From NCBI GenBank assembly GCA_023146255.1, contig JAGLCJ010000012.1, positions 62,001 to 126,000 of the forward strand: a stretch of DNA of 64,000 nucleotides. Direction: 5' to 3'. Numbering within the stretch: position 1 is the first letter of the stretch; the number at the start of each line of letters is the position of its first letter. A program made the position numbers and the translations under genes. Source of the DNA: Alcanivoracaceae bacterium. Its GTDB lineage: Bacteria; Pseudomonadota; Gammaproteobacteria; Pseudomonadales; Alcanivoracaceae. Shown one piece after another: positions 7,758 to 15,855 of the stretch. The notes beneath the pieces are model-generated. The model did not search any database. It saw only the letters and a list, made by a program, of their open reading frames with translations, and was not told where the DNA came from.

Positions 7758-10268
7758 ATGAAAAAAAAATCAGCATCACCGGAGGCTGCGCAGGACGACG
7801 CCAAACCGGCAAAAGCCAGCAAGCGCTCCGCCAAGTCGAAGATCGGATCAGGCTCGAAGACTGCATCCGGCATGACCCGTTACCTCAGCGGTGCCGTTGC
7901 CATCAGTGCGCTGGTGATTGTTGCAGGCAGTCTTGCCATGGGCTGGCTGCAGTTCGGTCGCCATCAGGAAATGAGCGAGCAGCTGCTGGCGCGAACGCTG
8001 GCGGACCAGTACACCGCCTTGCTTGGTAATGTGGTGCGTAGTGCAGAAGCCTCCGTGTCCGGCATTGCTGCCAACCCCGAAGTGGACAAGGTTTTTTCCG
8101 GGGAAAATCCGTTCGCCGCCAGCACCCTGTCGGCGGCGTTACCTGGCGCCAGAGTCACATTGCTCCCCCCGGGACAGGTATTGCCGCCGGAATCCCTGTC
8201 GTTTACGGCACGCGACATTGTTAAACAGGCTCGTGGTGAGGACGGCCCGATTTCTGCGATGGTCCCGGGTTCGCCACCAACCCTGTATGTATCGCGCAGC
8301 TCCTCCGCAGGCACCATTGTGTTACTCGAGCAGCCGCTGTCTGATCTCGGCGGATTAATTGCAAAAATGACGCCAGACAATGTTTATGTGGTGCTGAAAC
8401 AACCGGGAGGGCAGCCTCTTTTCACCAGTGGCAGGGCCGCCAGTGAGGGGCAACTGGCATCGCAGAAAGCAGCCGGCGGCGTGGAAGTACAGATAGTTGT
8501 ACCGAAAGGCGCACAGGATCCAGGCCTGCTTACCTTGTTCCTGCTGATCGGCATCGGCATGCTGCTGATTGTCACGCTGGTCATTCTCTCGGCTTTTTTT
8601 GCCACCACCGCTGCGCTGCGCAAGGATGCAGCATTGCTCACGTATTTCGCTGAAGATCTGGCCGATCACGGCCAGGCATCGCCACGCGGAAAGTTGTCTT
8701 TCCCGCCACTGGAAGCGGTGATTTCAAGTCTGCGGAAGTTGGCCGAACTCGGTGGAGCGCCAGGAGCACCGGCAACCCCACGACGTAGCAGTGCCGGTGC
8801 AAACAAGGAAGACGAGTTTCGCCTTAGCGCCGCAGATAGCACCCTGTTAACCGACGCGGCTGCCCCAACCATGATTGCGCCCGCCGTCAAAGGCGAGCAG
8901 CTACCGGAGTCCATCTTTCGCGAATACGACATCCGCGGCATCGTTGGCGAAACACTGACCGCCGACACCGTCGAGCTACTGGGCCGTGCAATTGGTACCG
9001 AAGCACTGCAGGCTGGCCAGCAAACCGTCATTGTTGGCAGGGATGGTCGCCTGCACAGCCCGGAGTTGGCGGAAGCCCTGATTCGTGGCCTGACCAAAAG
9101 TGGCCGCGACGTAATCGATATTGGTCCGGCGCCGACGCCGGTGCTTTATTACGCCGCCAAGGTCCTCGACAGCCAATCCGGCGTATCCCTGACCGGCAGT
9201 CATAACCCGGCCAATCATAACGGCCTGAAAATTGTCATTGATGGAGTCACCCTCACCGGCGAGCGCATCCGCGGACTGCGCGAGCGCATTGCCCGCGGGG
9301 AGCTCGCCAGCGGCGAGGGCAAGGTTCGTCGTCAGGATGTCAGCGGACGCTATATTGATGAAATTGCCCGGGACATCGTCCTCGCGCGGCCGATGAAAGT
9401 CGCCGTGGATTGTGGCAACGGCATTGCCGGGCCGGTGGTCGAGCGACTGTTTTCCGTGCTCGGTTGCGAGATCATTCCGCTACATATGAATGTCGACGGC
9501 AACTTCCCCGCGCACCACCCGGATACCAGCAAACCGGAGAACTACCGCGACCTGATTGCCGCAGTCAAACAGCAAGGCGCGGATATCGGCATTGCCTTTG
9601 ATGGCGATGGCGATCGCCTCGGTGTTGTCACACCCACAGGTGAAATCATCTGGCCTGATCGCCTGATGATGCTTTTTGCCCGCGACCTGCTGTCACGCAT
9701 GCCCGGAGCAGACATTATTTTTGATGTGAAATGCAGTCGCGAGCTGGCCCGGGTTATCAGCCAGAATGGCGGCAGGCCGCTGATGTGGCGCACTGGCCAC
9801 TCCCTGATCAAGGCCAAACTGAAAGAAACCGGCGCACCTCTGGCCGGTGAAATGAGCGGCCACATTTTCTTTGCCGACCGCTGGCACGGTTTTGATGACG
9901 GCGCTTATGCCGCTGCCCGGCTGCTGGAAATCCTGTCGCTGGAGAGCGGCGATGCAGACCAGGTCTTCAGCCAGCTGCGAACCGGCGTGACCACACCGGA
10001 GATCAACATCCCATCCACCGACAAGGCCAAGTTCGCGGTAGTCGAAAAGCTGAAAGCGCAGGCCGATAGCTTTGGCGGCTCGGCCAGCACCATCGACGGC
10101 CTGCGGGTGGATTTTGAGGATGGCTGGGGTCTGCTGCGAGCGTCCAATACCACTGCTGTACTGGTGGCTCGTTTTGAAGGTCGCGACCAGGCCGCACTCG
10201 ATCGTATCGCTACACTGTTTCGCGAACAGCTGCAGGCGATTGACCCTTCCCTGAAACTGTCGTTCTGA
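7758..10268 (+). CDS. algC: phosphomannomutase/phosphoglucomutase AlgC with N-terminal membrane-anchored extension
   Basis: Interconverts hexose 1- and 6-phosphates for exopolysaccharide, LPS and related sugar nucleotides. 836 aa, about 370 residues longer than the classical enzyme. The extension has a Lys/Ala/Ser-rich start, a membrane helix at about 44-64, a probably periplasmic region, and a second helix at about 257-284. The mutase follows from about residue 385: phosphoserine loop TGSHNP (Ser481), metal loop DGDGDR (615-620) and sugar loop GEMSG (about 697-701). The start at 7758 has GAGGGGGTCAG upstream. Long AlgC forms are known in Pseudomonas relatives, so the fusion looks genuine. 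It is followed by argB after 10 bp. Confidence 0.93.
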   Translation: MKKKSASPEAAQDDAKPAKASKRSAKSKIGSGSKTASGMTRYLSGAVAISALVIVAGSLAMGWLQFGRHQEMSEQLLARTLADQYTALLGNVVRSAEASVSGIAANPEVDKVFSGENPFAASTLSAALPGARVTLLPPGQVLPPESLSFTARDIVKQARGEDGPISAMVPGSPPTLYVSRSSSAGTIVLLEQPLSDLGGLIAKMTPDNVYVVLKQPGGQPLFTSGRAASEGQLASQKAAGGVEVQIVVPKGAQDPGLLTLFLLIGIGMLLIVTLVILSAFFATTAALRKDAALLTYFAEDLADHGQASPRGKLSFPPLEAVISSLRKLAELGGAPGAPATPRRSSAGANKEDEFRLSAADSTLLTDAAAPTMIAPAVKGEQLPESIFREYDIRGIVGETLTADTVELLGRAIGTEALQAGQQTVIVGRDGRLHSPELAEALIRGLTKSGRDVIDIGPAPTPVLYYAAKVLDSQSGVSLTGSHNPANHNGLKIVIDGVTLTGERIRGLRERIARGELASGEGKVRRQDVSGRYIDEIARDIVLARPMKVAVDCGNGIAGPVVERLFSVLGCEIIPLHMNVDGNFPAHHPDTSKPENYRDLIAAVKQQGADIGIAFDGDGDRLGVVTPTGEIIWPDRLMMLFARDLLSRMPGADIIFDVKCSRELARVISQNGGRPLMWRTGHSLIKAKLKETGAPLAGEMSGHIFFADRWHGFDDGAYAAARLLEILSLESGDADQVFSQLRTGVTTPEINIPSTDKAKFAVVEKLKAQADSFGGSASTIDGLRVDFEDGWGLLRASNTTAVLVARFEGRDQAALDRIATLFREQLQAIDPSLKLSF

Positions 10269-10278
10269 CGGAGCCACC

Positions 10279-11178
10279 ATGGAACATTCCCGCGCAGCGG
10301 AAACCGCCCGCGTCCTGATTGAGGCGCTGCCCTACATCCAGCGCTTCTCCGGTAAAACTGTTGTCATCAAGTACGGTGGCAACGCCATGGACTCCGAAGA
10401 GCTGCAAAACTCTTTCGCCCGCGATGTGGTGATGATGAAAGCAGTCGGCATGCGCCCGGTGGTCGTACATGGTGGCGGGCCGCAGATCGGCGACCTGCTT
10501 GCCCGACTCGGCAAGGAATCAAAGTTCATTCAGGGCATGCGTGTTACCGACAACGAGACCATGGATGTCGTGCAGATGGTGCTCGGCGGTCTGGTCAACA
10601 AACAGATCGTCAATCTGATCCATCGCAATGGTGGACGCGCCATTGGTCTGACTGGAAAGGATGGCGAGTTGATTCGCGCACGGAAGATGGTGCTGACCGC
10701 CAGCGACATTGAGTCCCCGGAGCTGAAAGCACCGGAAATCATTGATCTCGGCCATGTTGGTGAAGTGAAAGCCATTGATGCCGGTGTTCTCGACATGATG
10801 CTGGACAGCGACTTCATTCCGGTTATTGCGCCAATCGGCGTTGATGAGGAAGGTCAGTCTTACAACATCAATGCGGATCTTGTTGCCGGCAAGGTCGCTG
10901 AAGTACTGCGCGCAGAGAAGCTGATCCTGCTGACCAATGTCTCCGGCCTGAAAGACAAGGAAGGAAACATTCTCACCGGCCTGTCTGCCGAGCGAGTCAA
11001 GGCACTGATTGCCGATGGCACCATCTTCGGCGGCATGCTGCCGAAGATTGATTGCGCCCTGTCTGCAGTGCAGAACGGCGTCGCGTCATCTCACATCATT
11101 GATGGCCGGGTCGCGCATGCAGTATTGCTGGAAATTCTGACCGATCGCGGTATCGGTACCCTAATTACAAGAAAATAG
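10279..11178 (+). CDS. argB: acetylglutamate kinase
   Basis: Second step of arginine synthesis: ATP-dependent phosphorylation of N-acetylglutamate. 299 aa. The N-terminal helix (residues 1-25) precedes the KYGGNAM glycine-rich loop; forms with this extra helix are typically hexameric and arginine-inhibited. HGGGPQI and the NINADLVAGKVA segment match the amino-acid-kinase family. It lies 10 bp after algC and 10 bp before slmA, so all three are probably co-transcribed. Confidence 0.97.
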   Translation: MEHSRAAETARVLIEALPYIQRFSGKTVVIKYGGNAMDSEELQNSFARDVVMMKAVGMRPVVVHGGGPQIGDLLARLGKESKFIQGMRVTDNETMDVVQMVLGGLVNKQIVNLIHRNGGRAIGLTGKDGELIRARKMVLTASDIESPELKAPEIIDLGHVGEVKAIDAGVLDMMLDSDFIPVIAPIGVDEEGQSYNINADLVAGKVAEVLRAEKLILLTNVSGLKDKEGNILTGLSAERVKALIADGTIFGGMLPKIDCALSAVQNGVASSHIIDGRVAHAVLLEILTDRGIGTLITRK

Positions 11179-11188
11179 GTGAAGCGCG

Positions 11189-11779
11189 ATGAACGAGCAG
11201 GCACCGTCCCGCAAGGAACAGATTCTTCAGGCACTGGCGCATATGCTGGAAGCCACGCCCGGTGGTCGCATTACGACTGCAGGTCTGGCTAAAGAGGTTG
11301 GCGTTTCGGAAGCGGCACTGTATCGCCACTTCCCGAGCAAGGCGAAGATGTTCGAGGGCCTGATCGGCTTTATCGAAGACAGCATTTTCTCGCGGGTCAA
11401 TCGCATCACTCAGGAGACACCAGATGCCTTGTCGCAAGTGCGACAGATACTGCATCTGCTACTGGCCTTCACCGAAGGCAACCCGGGCATTACCCGGCTG
11501 CTCACCGGCGACGCCCTGACCGGCGAGAATGATCGTCTGCGCCAGCGAATTGAACAGTTCTACAGCCGGGTGGAAAGCCAGCTCAAGCAGGTGCTGCGTG
11601 ACGCCGAGTTCAAGCAGAACCTGCGCACTCAGGCGTCCCCGGCAATTACCGCAAACCTTTTGCTTGCGGCCACTGAAGGAAGAATCTCACAGTTTGTCCG
11701 CTCAGGATTCAAGGACCTCCCGACCCGGGACTGGAACGAACAGTGGGGGTTGTTGCAGGCACTGATCTTCCGCCCGTGA
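11189..11779 (+). CDS. slmA: nucleoid occlusion factor SlmA (TetR fold)
   Basis: DNA-bound antagonist of FtsZ assembly over the nucleoid. 196 aa; the N-terminal TetR helix-turn-helix (ITTAGLAKEVGVSEAALYRHFPSK, residues about 31-54) and the following FEGLIGFIEDSIFSRVNRI match SlmA rather than a metabolite-responsive TetR. AGGTGAAG precedes the ATG at 11189. It ends over a small hairpin (CCGCCCG-TGAC-CGGGCGG, 11770-11787) without a clear T-run and faces the DUF4124 gene. Confidence 0.9.
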   Translation: MNEQAPSRKEQILQALAHMLEATPGGRITTAGLAKEVGVSEAALYRHFPSKAKMFEGLIGFIEDSIFSRVNRITQETPDALSQVRQILHLLLAFTEGNPGITRLLTGDALTGENDRLRQRIEQFYSRVESQLKQVLRDAEFKQNLRTQASPAITANLLLAATEGRISQFVRSGFKDLPTRDWNEQWGLLQALIFRP

Positions 11780-11794
11780 CCGGGCGGCGGCTCT

Positions 11795-12436
11795 TCAGCG
11801 CTGCTTCTCGATTTCGCGCAGACGACGAATGATGGGGGCAAACTGCTCGGTGACCGCATCGATGTCCCGCTCGGTATCGGCGATCTTTTCTTCTTGCTCA
11901 CGGATCTGCCGGGTATAGAGCTCGATATTGGCCTGAATCACTTCCGGCACAGGCTGGCCGACACGCTCCGATTCCGCCGCCTTGGCGACCTCCGCAGCCA
12001 ACTTGCCATCCAGCTGGGAAATGTTACCGCGCGCGTAGTCTATGGCCAGCTGTAGCGAAGCAATCTGCCTATCACGGGCGCGCTCTGCATCTTCCGGAGT
12101 CGGGTACAGTCGCTTGAGCTGGTTGTCTTGCTGGCGCAAGCGCATCTCCTCCTGCATCTTGCGCCGTTCTTCCTCAGGCATGGCAGGCTCCACCACCCGC
12201 AACACCCGCCCGCGGTTATCAATAATCTCGTAACCGCTGTAAATGGCCTGTTCCGGCAACACGCTGCTAATCATCAGGCTGCCGTTGGCATTACGGAATC
12301 GGTATAGCGCCCCAGGTGGTAGCGCCTCCGGATCCGTCTTGGCGGCTGAGCCCGCCACCGGCGCACGCGCCTCCACCCCGGTCGAAAGAACGGGAAGTGC
12401 GAGGGCGATCATAAGAACTACCAGGCCATATCGCAT
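11795..12436 (-). CDS. exported DUF4124-domain protein with coiled coil
   Basis: 213 aa with a Sec signal (residues 1-24, ending VEA). Residues about 40-80 match the DUF4124 pattern (YRFRNANGSLMISSVLPEQAIYSGYEIID), a small beta domain of periplasmic proteins. The rest (about 90-213) is strongly charged and heptad-like, so a long coiled coil is likely. The ATG at 12436 lies 2 bp after the pyrE stop, so it is the last gene of rph-pyrE-DUF4124. Its role is unknown; linkage to pyrimidine salvage or RNA decay is positional only. Confidence 0.75.
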   Translation of the reverse strand: MRYGLVVLMIALALPVLSTGVEARAPVAGSAAKTDPEALPPGALYRFRNANGSLMISSVLPEQAIYSGYEIIDNRGRVLRVVEPAMPEEERRKMQEEMRLRQQDNQLKRLYPTPEDAERARDRQIASLQLAIDYARGNISQLDGKLAAEVAKAAESERVGQPVPEVIQANIELYTRQIREQEEKIADTERDIDAVTEQFAPIIRRLREIEKQR

Positions 12437-12438
12437 AA

Positions 12439-13080
12439 TCAGATGCCGTACTGGCTACGGTATTGCTGCATCCGCGCCAACTGCTGTTCCTGTGAGGGCT
12501 GATTGCCAAGATACTGGATGATATCGGAAAGGCCGACAATACTGCGAACCGGCACACCGAGAACCTGTTCAACTTCCTGAATCGCCGACAGTGCTCCCTG
12601 ACCCTTTTCCTGTCGGTCCAGCGCCACCAGTACCGCAGCCATGCTTGCCTCGGTCTTTGCAAACAGGGCTGCCACCTCACGAATGGCCGTGCCGGCAGTG
12701 ATCACATCATCAATGACCAGTACTTTACCCTGCAATGGCGCACCGACCAGCCAGCCACCTTCACCATGGTCCTTGGCTTCCTTGCGGTTGAAGGCCCAGG
12801 GCAGGTCCAGACCATGGTGCTCGGCCAGCGCCACCGCCACCGCCGCGACCAGCGGAATGCCCTTGTAGGCTGGGCCGAACAGCATGTCGAACTTCAGGCC
12901 GCTGGCAACAATAGCATCGGCGTAATAACGCCCCAGCGCAGCCAGCGCCGCGCCACTGTTGAAGGTACCGGCATTGAAAAAGTACGGGCTTTGGCGTCCG
13001 GATTTCAATGTGAAATCGCCAAACTTCAGCGCACCACGTGCCAGTGCAAACTCGATAAATTGCGTTTTGTAGGCTTCCAT
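12439..13080 (-). CDS. pyrE: orotate phosphoribosyltransferase
   Basis: Transfers ribose phosphate from PRPP to orotate, giving OMP in pyrimidine synthesis. 213 aa, normal length. The PRPP-binding loop is VLVIDDVITAGTAI (residues about 118-131), and the flexible loop region NRKEAKDHGEGG holds the catalytic Lys/His. It follows rph by 3 bp, the classic rph-pyrE pair in which rph translation affects pyrE expression in E. coli. Confidence 0.97.
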   Translation of the reverse strand: MEAYKTQFIEFALARGALKFGDFTLKSGRQSPYFFNAGTFNSGAALAALGRYYADAIVASGLKFDMLFGPAYKGIPLVAAVAVALAEHHGLDLPWAFNRKEAKDHGEGGWLVGAPLQGKVLVIDDVITAGTAIREVAALFAKTEASMAAVLVALDRQEKGQGALSAIQEVEQVLGVPVRSIVGLSDIIQYLGNQPSQEQQLARMQQYRSQYGI

Positions 13081-13083
13081 CTG

Positions 13084-13800
13084 TTACCAGCCCAGTACCT
13101 GTTGTTGCTTCCGGACAATCTCGGCGATGCCCTGTTCCGCCAGCAACAGCATGCTGTTTTGCTGGTCGCGGGTGAAGGGTGCGCCCTCAGCGGTGCCCTG
13201 CACCTCAATAAAGCCGGCATGCTGATTCATGACCACGTTCATATCAGTCTCGGCACGGGAATCTTCATCGTAGTCGAGATCCAGCACCGGCACGCCCTTG
13301 TACATGCCTACCGAAACAGACGCCACCAGCGCCTGCAACGGGTCGTCCTTGATACGTTTCTTCGCCAGCAGATGGCTGAGCGCGTCGACCAGCGCCACGC
13401 AGGCACCGGAGATAGAGGCCGTGCGGGTGCCCCCATCTGCCTGCAGCACATCGCAATCAAGAGTAATGGTGTTCTCGCCAAGCTTGCCGAGGTCCACGGC
13501 AGCGCGCAGTGAGCGGCCGATCAGGCGCTGGATTTCCAGCGTCCTGCCACCCTGCTGGCCACGGCTGGCTTCACGCTGATTGCGGGTATGGGTGCTGCGC
13601 GGCAGCATGCCATACTCGGCGGTAACCCAGCCCTGCCCCTTGCCCTTGAGAAAGCGCGGCACATTTTCCTCGACGGACGCGGTGCACAGCACTTTGGTAT
13701 TGCCGAACTCGACCAGCACGCTGCCCTCGGCATAGCGGGTGTACTGACGGGTAAAGGAGATGTCGCGAAGCTGGTCAGGCTGGCGGCCGGAAGGGCGCAT
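13084..13800 (-). CDS. rph: ribonuclease PH
   Basis: Phosphorolytic 3'-5' exoribonuclease that trims tRNA and rRNA ends. 238 aa from the ATG at 13800 (MRPSGRQPDQLR), the family length; AGGA 7 nt upstream decides this start over the ATG at 13833. RSTHTRNQREASRGQQGGRT (basic RNA-binding and tetramer region) and CDVLQADGGTRTASISGA (phosphate site) are intact, so this is not the truncated K-12-type allele. It is divergent from yicC, as in Pseudomonas. Confidence 0.97.
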   Translation of the reverse strand: MRPSGRQPDQLRDISFTRQYTRYAEGSVLVEFGNTKVLCTASVEENVPRFLKGKGQGWVTAEYGMLPRSTHTRNQREASRGQQGGRTLEIQRLIGRSLRAAVDLGKLGENTITLDCDVLQADGGTRTASISGACVALVDALSHLLAKKRIKDDPLQALVASVSVGMYKGVPVLDLDYDEDSRAETDMNVVMNQHAGFIEVQGTAEGAPFTRDQQNSMLLLAEQGIAEIVRKQQQVLGW

Positions 13801-13927
13801 GATTCGGTCCTGGGGCAATGGGCGGGCGGCCATTGTAGACCAGAGTGGCTCGCTGCGGGGTGGTGAAAACGTACAGCCTTTGGCGGGAGCTGCTAGAATC
13901 GCCGCTTTATGTCATCAGGGATCCACC

Positions 13928-14791
13928 ATGATTCACAGCATGACCGCCTTCGCCCGGGTCGAAAAGCGACTCGATGCGGCCACCCTGATCTGGGAGCTGA
14001 AATCGGTTAATCATCGCTATCTTGAGGTCAGTCCAAGGTTGCCGGATGCGTTCCGTGATCTGGAAGGCCCGCTGCGCGAGCAATGCCGCAAGGCGCTCGG
14101 TCGCGGCAAGGTGGAAGTCGGGCTGCGTTACCAGCTCAAGGGTGGTGACGGTAATCTGAGTCTGAACGAAGAGCTGGTTCAGCAACTGGCCGTGGCGGCG
14201 CGCCGGGTCGGCGACATCATGCTGCATCCGGCACCGGTGGACGTGGCCGAAATCCTGCGCTTCCCGGGTGTGCTGCAGGGCATGGAAACCGACCTTTCCG
14301 GCCTCGGCAAGGCCGCGCTGGCGCTGCTGGATGAAGGGCTCAAGGCCCTGGCCGAGGCCCGCGCCCGTGAGGGCGAGATTCTTGCTGGCCTGCTCGAGGA
14401 GCGTCTGGCGGGAGTGCTGGTTCAGGTCGAGCGGGTCCGTGCCGCCCTGCCAGGCATTCTCGACAACCTGCGCGACAAGCTGAAAAAGCGCGTCGAGGAG
14501 GTTATTGCCAGCCCGGACCCGCAGCGGCTGGAACAGGAAATCGTTATCCTTGCCCAGAAGATGGATGTCGCCGAGGAGCTCGACCGACTGATTGCCCACG
14601 TCGGTGAAGTACGCCGCTCCCTGAGTGACGGCGGCCAGATCGGCCGGCGACTCGACTTCCTGATGCAGGAATTGAACCGCGAAGCCAATACACTGGGATC
14701 CAAATCCATTGATACCGAAACCACCCAGGCCGCCGTCGAACTCAAGGTGCTGATCGAGCAGATGCGTGAGCAGGTCCAGAACATCGAGTAA
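13928..14791 (+). CDS. yicC: YicC-family endoribonuclease
   Basis: 287 aa from the ATG at 13928 (MIHSMTAFAR, the family start) with AGGGATC upstream. The N-terminal YicC domain includes WELKSVNHRYLEV and FRDLEGPLREQCRKALGRGKVEV; the C-terminal DUF1732 domain ends QIGRRLDFLMQELNREANTLGSKS. The family is a hexameric RNA-cleaving enzyme implicated in sRNA decay. gmk follows after 3 bp, a widespread pair. The frame is open upstream to 13760 but that part covers the rph promoter side. TAGAAT at 13894-13899 may be its -10. Confidence 0.93.
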   Translation: MIHSMTAFARVEKRLDAATLIWELKSVNHRYLEVSPRLPDAFRDLEGPLREQCRKALGRGKVEVGLRYQLKGGDGNLSLNEELVQQLAVAARRVGDIMLHPAPVDVAEILRFPGVLQGMETDLSGLGKAALALLDEGLKALAEARAREGEILAGLLEERLAGVLVQVERVRAALPGILDNLRDKLKKRVEEVIASPDPQRLEQEIVILAQKMDVAEELDRLIAHVGEVRRSLSDGGQIGRRLDFLMQELNREANTLGSKSIDTETTQAAVELKVLIEQMREQVQNIE

Positions 14792-14794
14792 CCC

Positions 14795-15433
14795 ATGACC
14801 ATCATCAAAGGCACCCTGTTTATCGTTTCCGCCCCTTCCGGCGCGGGCAAAACCAGCCTGCTGGCGAAACTGCTGGAGCAGACCGAAACCCTGTGTCTGT
14901 CGATTTCGCACACTACCCGGCCGATTCGTCCGGGCGAGGTGGACGGGGTCGACTACCACTTTACCGACCGGACCCACTTCATCCGCATGGTCGAGCAAGG
15001 CCGTTTTCTTGAGCATGCCGAGGTTTTCGGCAACTTCTATGGCACCTCGGCGGACTGGGTCACCACCACTTTGCGTAGCGGCAAGGACGTGATTCTCGAG
15101 ATCGACTGGCAAGGTGCCCAGCAGATTCGCCGGCTGGTGCCGGAAACCATCAGCATCTTCATCCTGCCCCCGTCCCTGCCGGTGCTGGCCGAACGCCTGC
15201 GCGGCCGCGGTCAGGATGGCGAGGATGTGATCGCCCGCCGGCTGGCCGGCGCCCGCGACGAGATCAGCCATTACGGCGAATATGACTATCTGGTGGTCAA
15301 CGATGACTTCGACCGGGCGCTGGCCGACATGGCGGCCATCTTCCGGGCCGAGCGCCAGCGTACCGAGCGGCAGATGACCGGCCGCGTCGACCTGCTCAGT
15401 GACCTGTTGTCCGGGGATGCCCCGACGCAGTAG
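14795..15433 (+). CDS. gmk: guanylate kinase
   Basis: Phosphorylates GMP to GDP with ATP, linking nucleotide supply to the (p)ppGpp pathway encoded downstream. 212 aa. P-loop SAPSGAGKTSLL at residues about 10-21, GMP-binding SHTTRPIRPGEVDGVDYHF, and DVILEIDWQGAQQIR. It lies 3 bp behind yicC and 27 bp before rpoZ. Confidence 0.97.
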   Translation: MTIIKGTLFIVSAPSGAGKTSLLAKLLEQTETLCLSISHTTRPIRPGEVDGVDYHFTDRTHFIRMVEQGRFLEHAEVFGNFYGTSADWVTTTLRSGKDVILEIDWQGAQQIRRLVPETISIFILPPSLPVLAERLRGRGQDGEDVIARRLAGARDEISHYGEYDYLVVNDDFDRALADMAAIFRAERQRTERQMTGRVDLLSDLLSGDAPTQ

Positions 15434-15436
15434 AAT
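15407..15436 (+). promoter_or_regulatory. candidate rpoZ promoter inside the end of gmk
   Basis: TTGTCC (15407-15412) and TAGAAT (15431-15436) are separated by 18 bp. The -10 overlaps the gmk stop codon. This could give rpoZ expression independent of yicC-gmk. Confidence 0.4.
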
Positions 15437-15460
15437 CGCCGTCCGCTAAAGAGGTGACCT

Positions 15461-15724
15461 ATGGCTCGTGTAACTGTTGAAGACTGCCTGGAAAACATGG
15501 AAAACCGCTTCGAGCTGGTTCTGGTAGCGGCTCGCCGCGCCCGTCAGCTGCAGACCGGCGGCAAGGAACCCCGTGTGGCCTGGGAGAATGACAAGCCGAG
15601 CGTGGTGGCCCTGCGTGAGATCGCCGAGGGTCTGGTGACCCCGAATTCGATGGACAGCGAAGCGGAAACCCGCCGAGACGCCATTGACGAGCTTGCGCTG
15701 CTGACCGAGTCGTTCAGCAACTGA
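15461..15724 (+). CDS. rpoZ: RNA polymerase omega subunit
   Basis: 87 aa starting MARVTVEDCLENMENRFELVLVAARRARQ, the conserved core that wraps the beta' C-terminus and forms ppGpp site 1. GAGGTGACCT precedes the ATG. It is followed at once by an intrinsic terminator (15731-15757) that separates it from spoT, although the gmk-rpoZ-spoT order is kept. Confidence 0.97.
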   Translation: MARVTVEDCLENMENRFELVLVAARRARQLQTGGKEPRVAWENDKPSVVALREIAEGLVTPNSMDSEAETRRDAIDELALLTESFSN

Positions 15725-15730
15725 GGATCA

Positions 15731-15757
15731 GAAGGGATTGTAAAATCCCTTCTTTTT
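15731..15757 (+). terminator. intrinsic terminator after rpoZ
   Basis: GAAGGGATT-GTAA-AATCCCTTC followed by TTTTT: a 9-bp perfect stem and T-run, 6 bp after the rpoZ stop. Confidence 0.9.
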
Positions 15758-15766
15758 CAATGAGTC

Positions 15767-15792
15767 ATGACGCTTTCTTGAGAAAGCGTCAT
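15767..15792. repeat. 12-bp perfect inverted repeat between rpoZ and spoT
   Basis: ATGACGCTTTCT-TG-AGAAAGCGTCAT. It has only a 2-nt spacer and no T-run, so it is more like an operator than a terminator. It sits 9 bp past the rpoZ terminator and 63 bp before the spoT start, in the likely spoT promoter region. Confidence 0.6.
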
Positions 15793-15855
15793 AGACAAAC
15801 CGGCACACCGGTCCTAAGCTCCCTAGGGTTGACACACAAACCCTGAAGGCGCGGC

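Noticed and set aside
13907..15271. 454-aa minus-strand open frame
   Set aside because: Antisense to yicC and gmk, both of which are clear family members.
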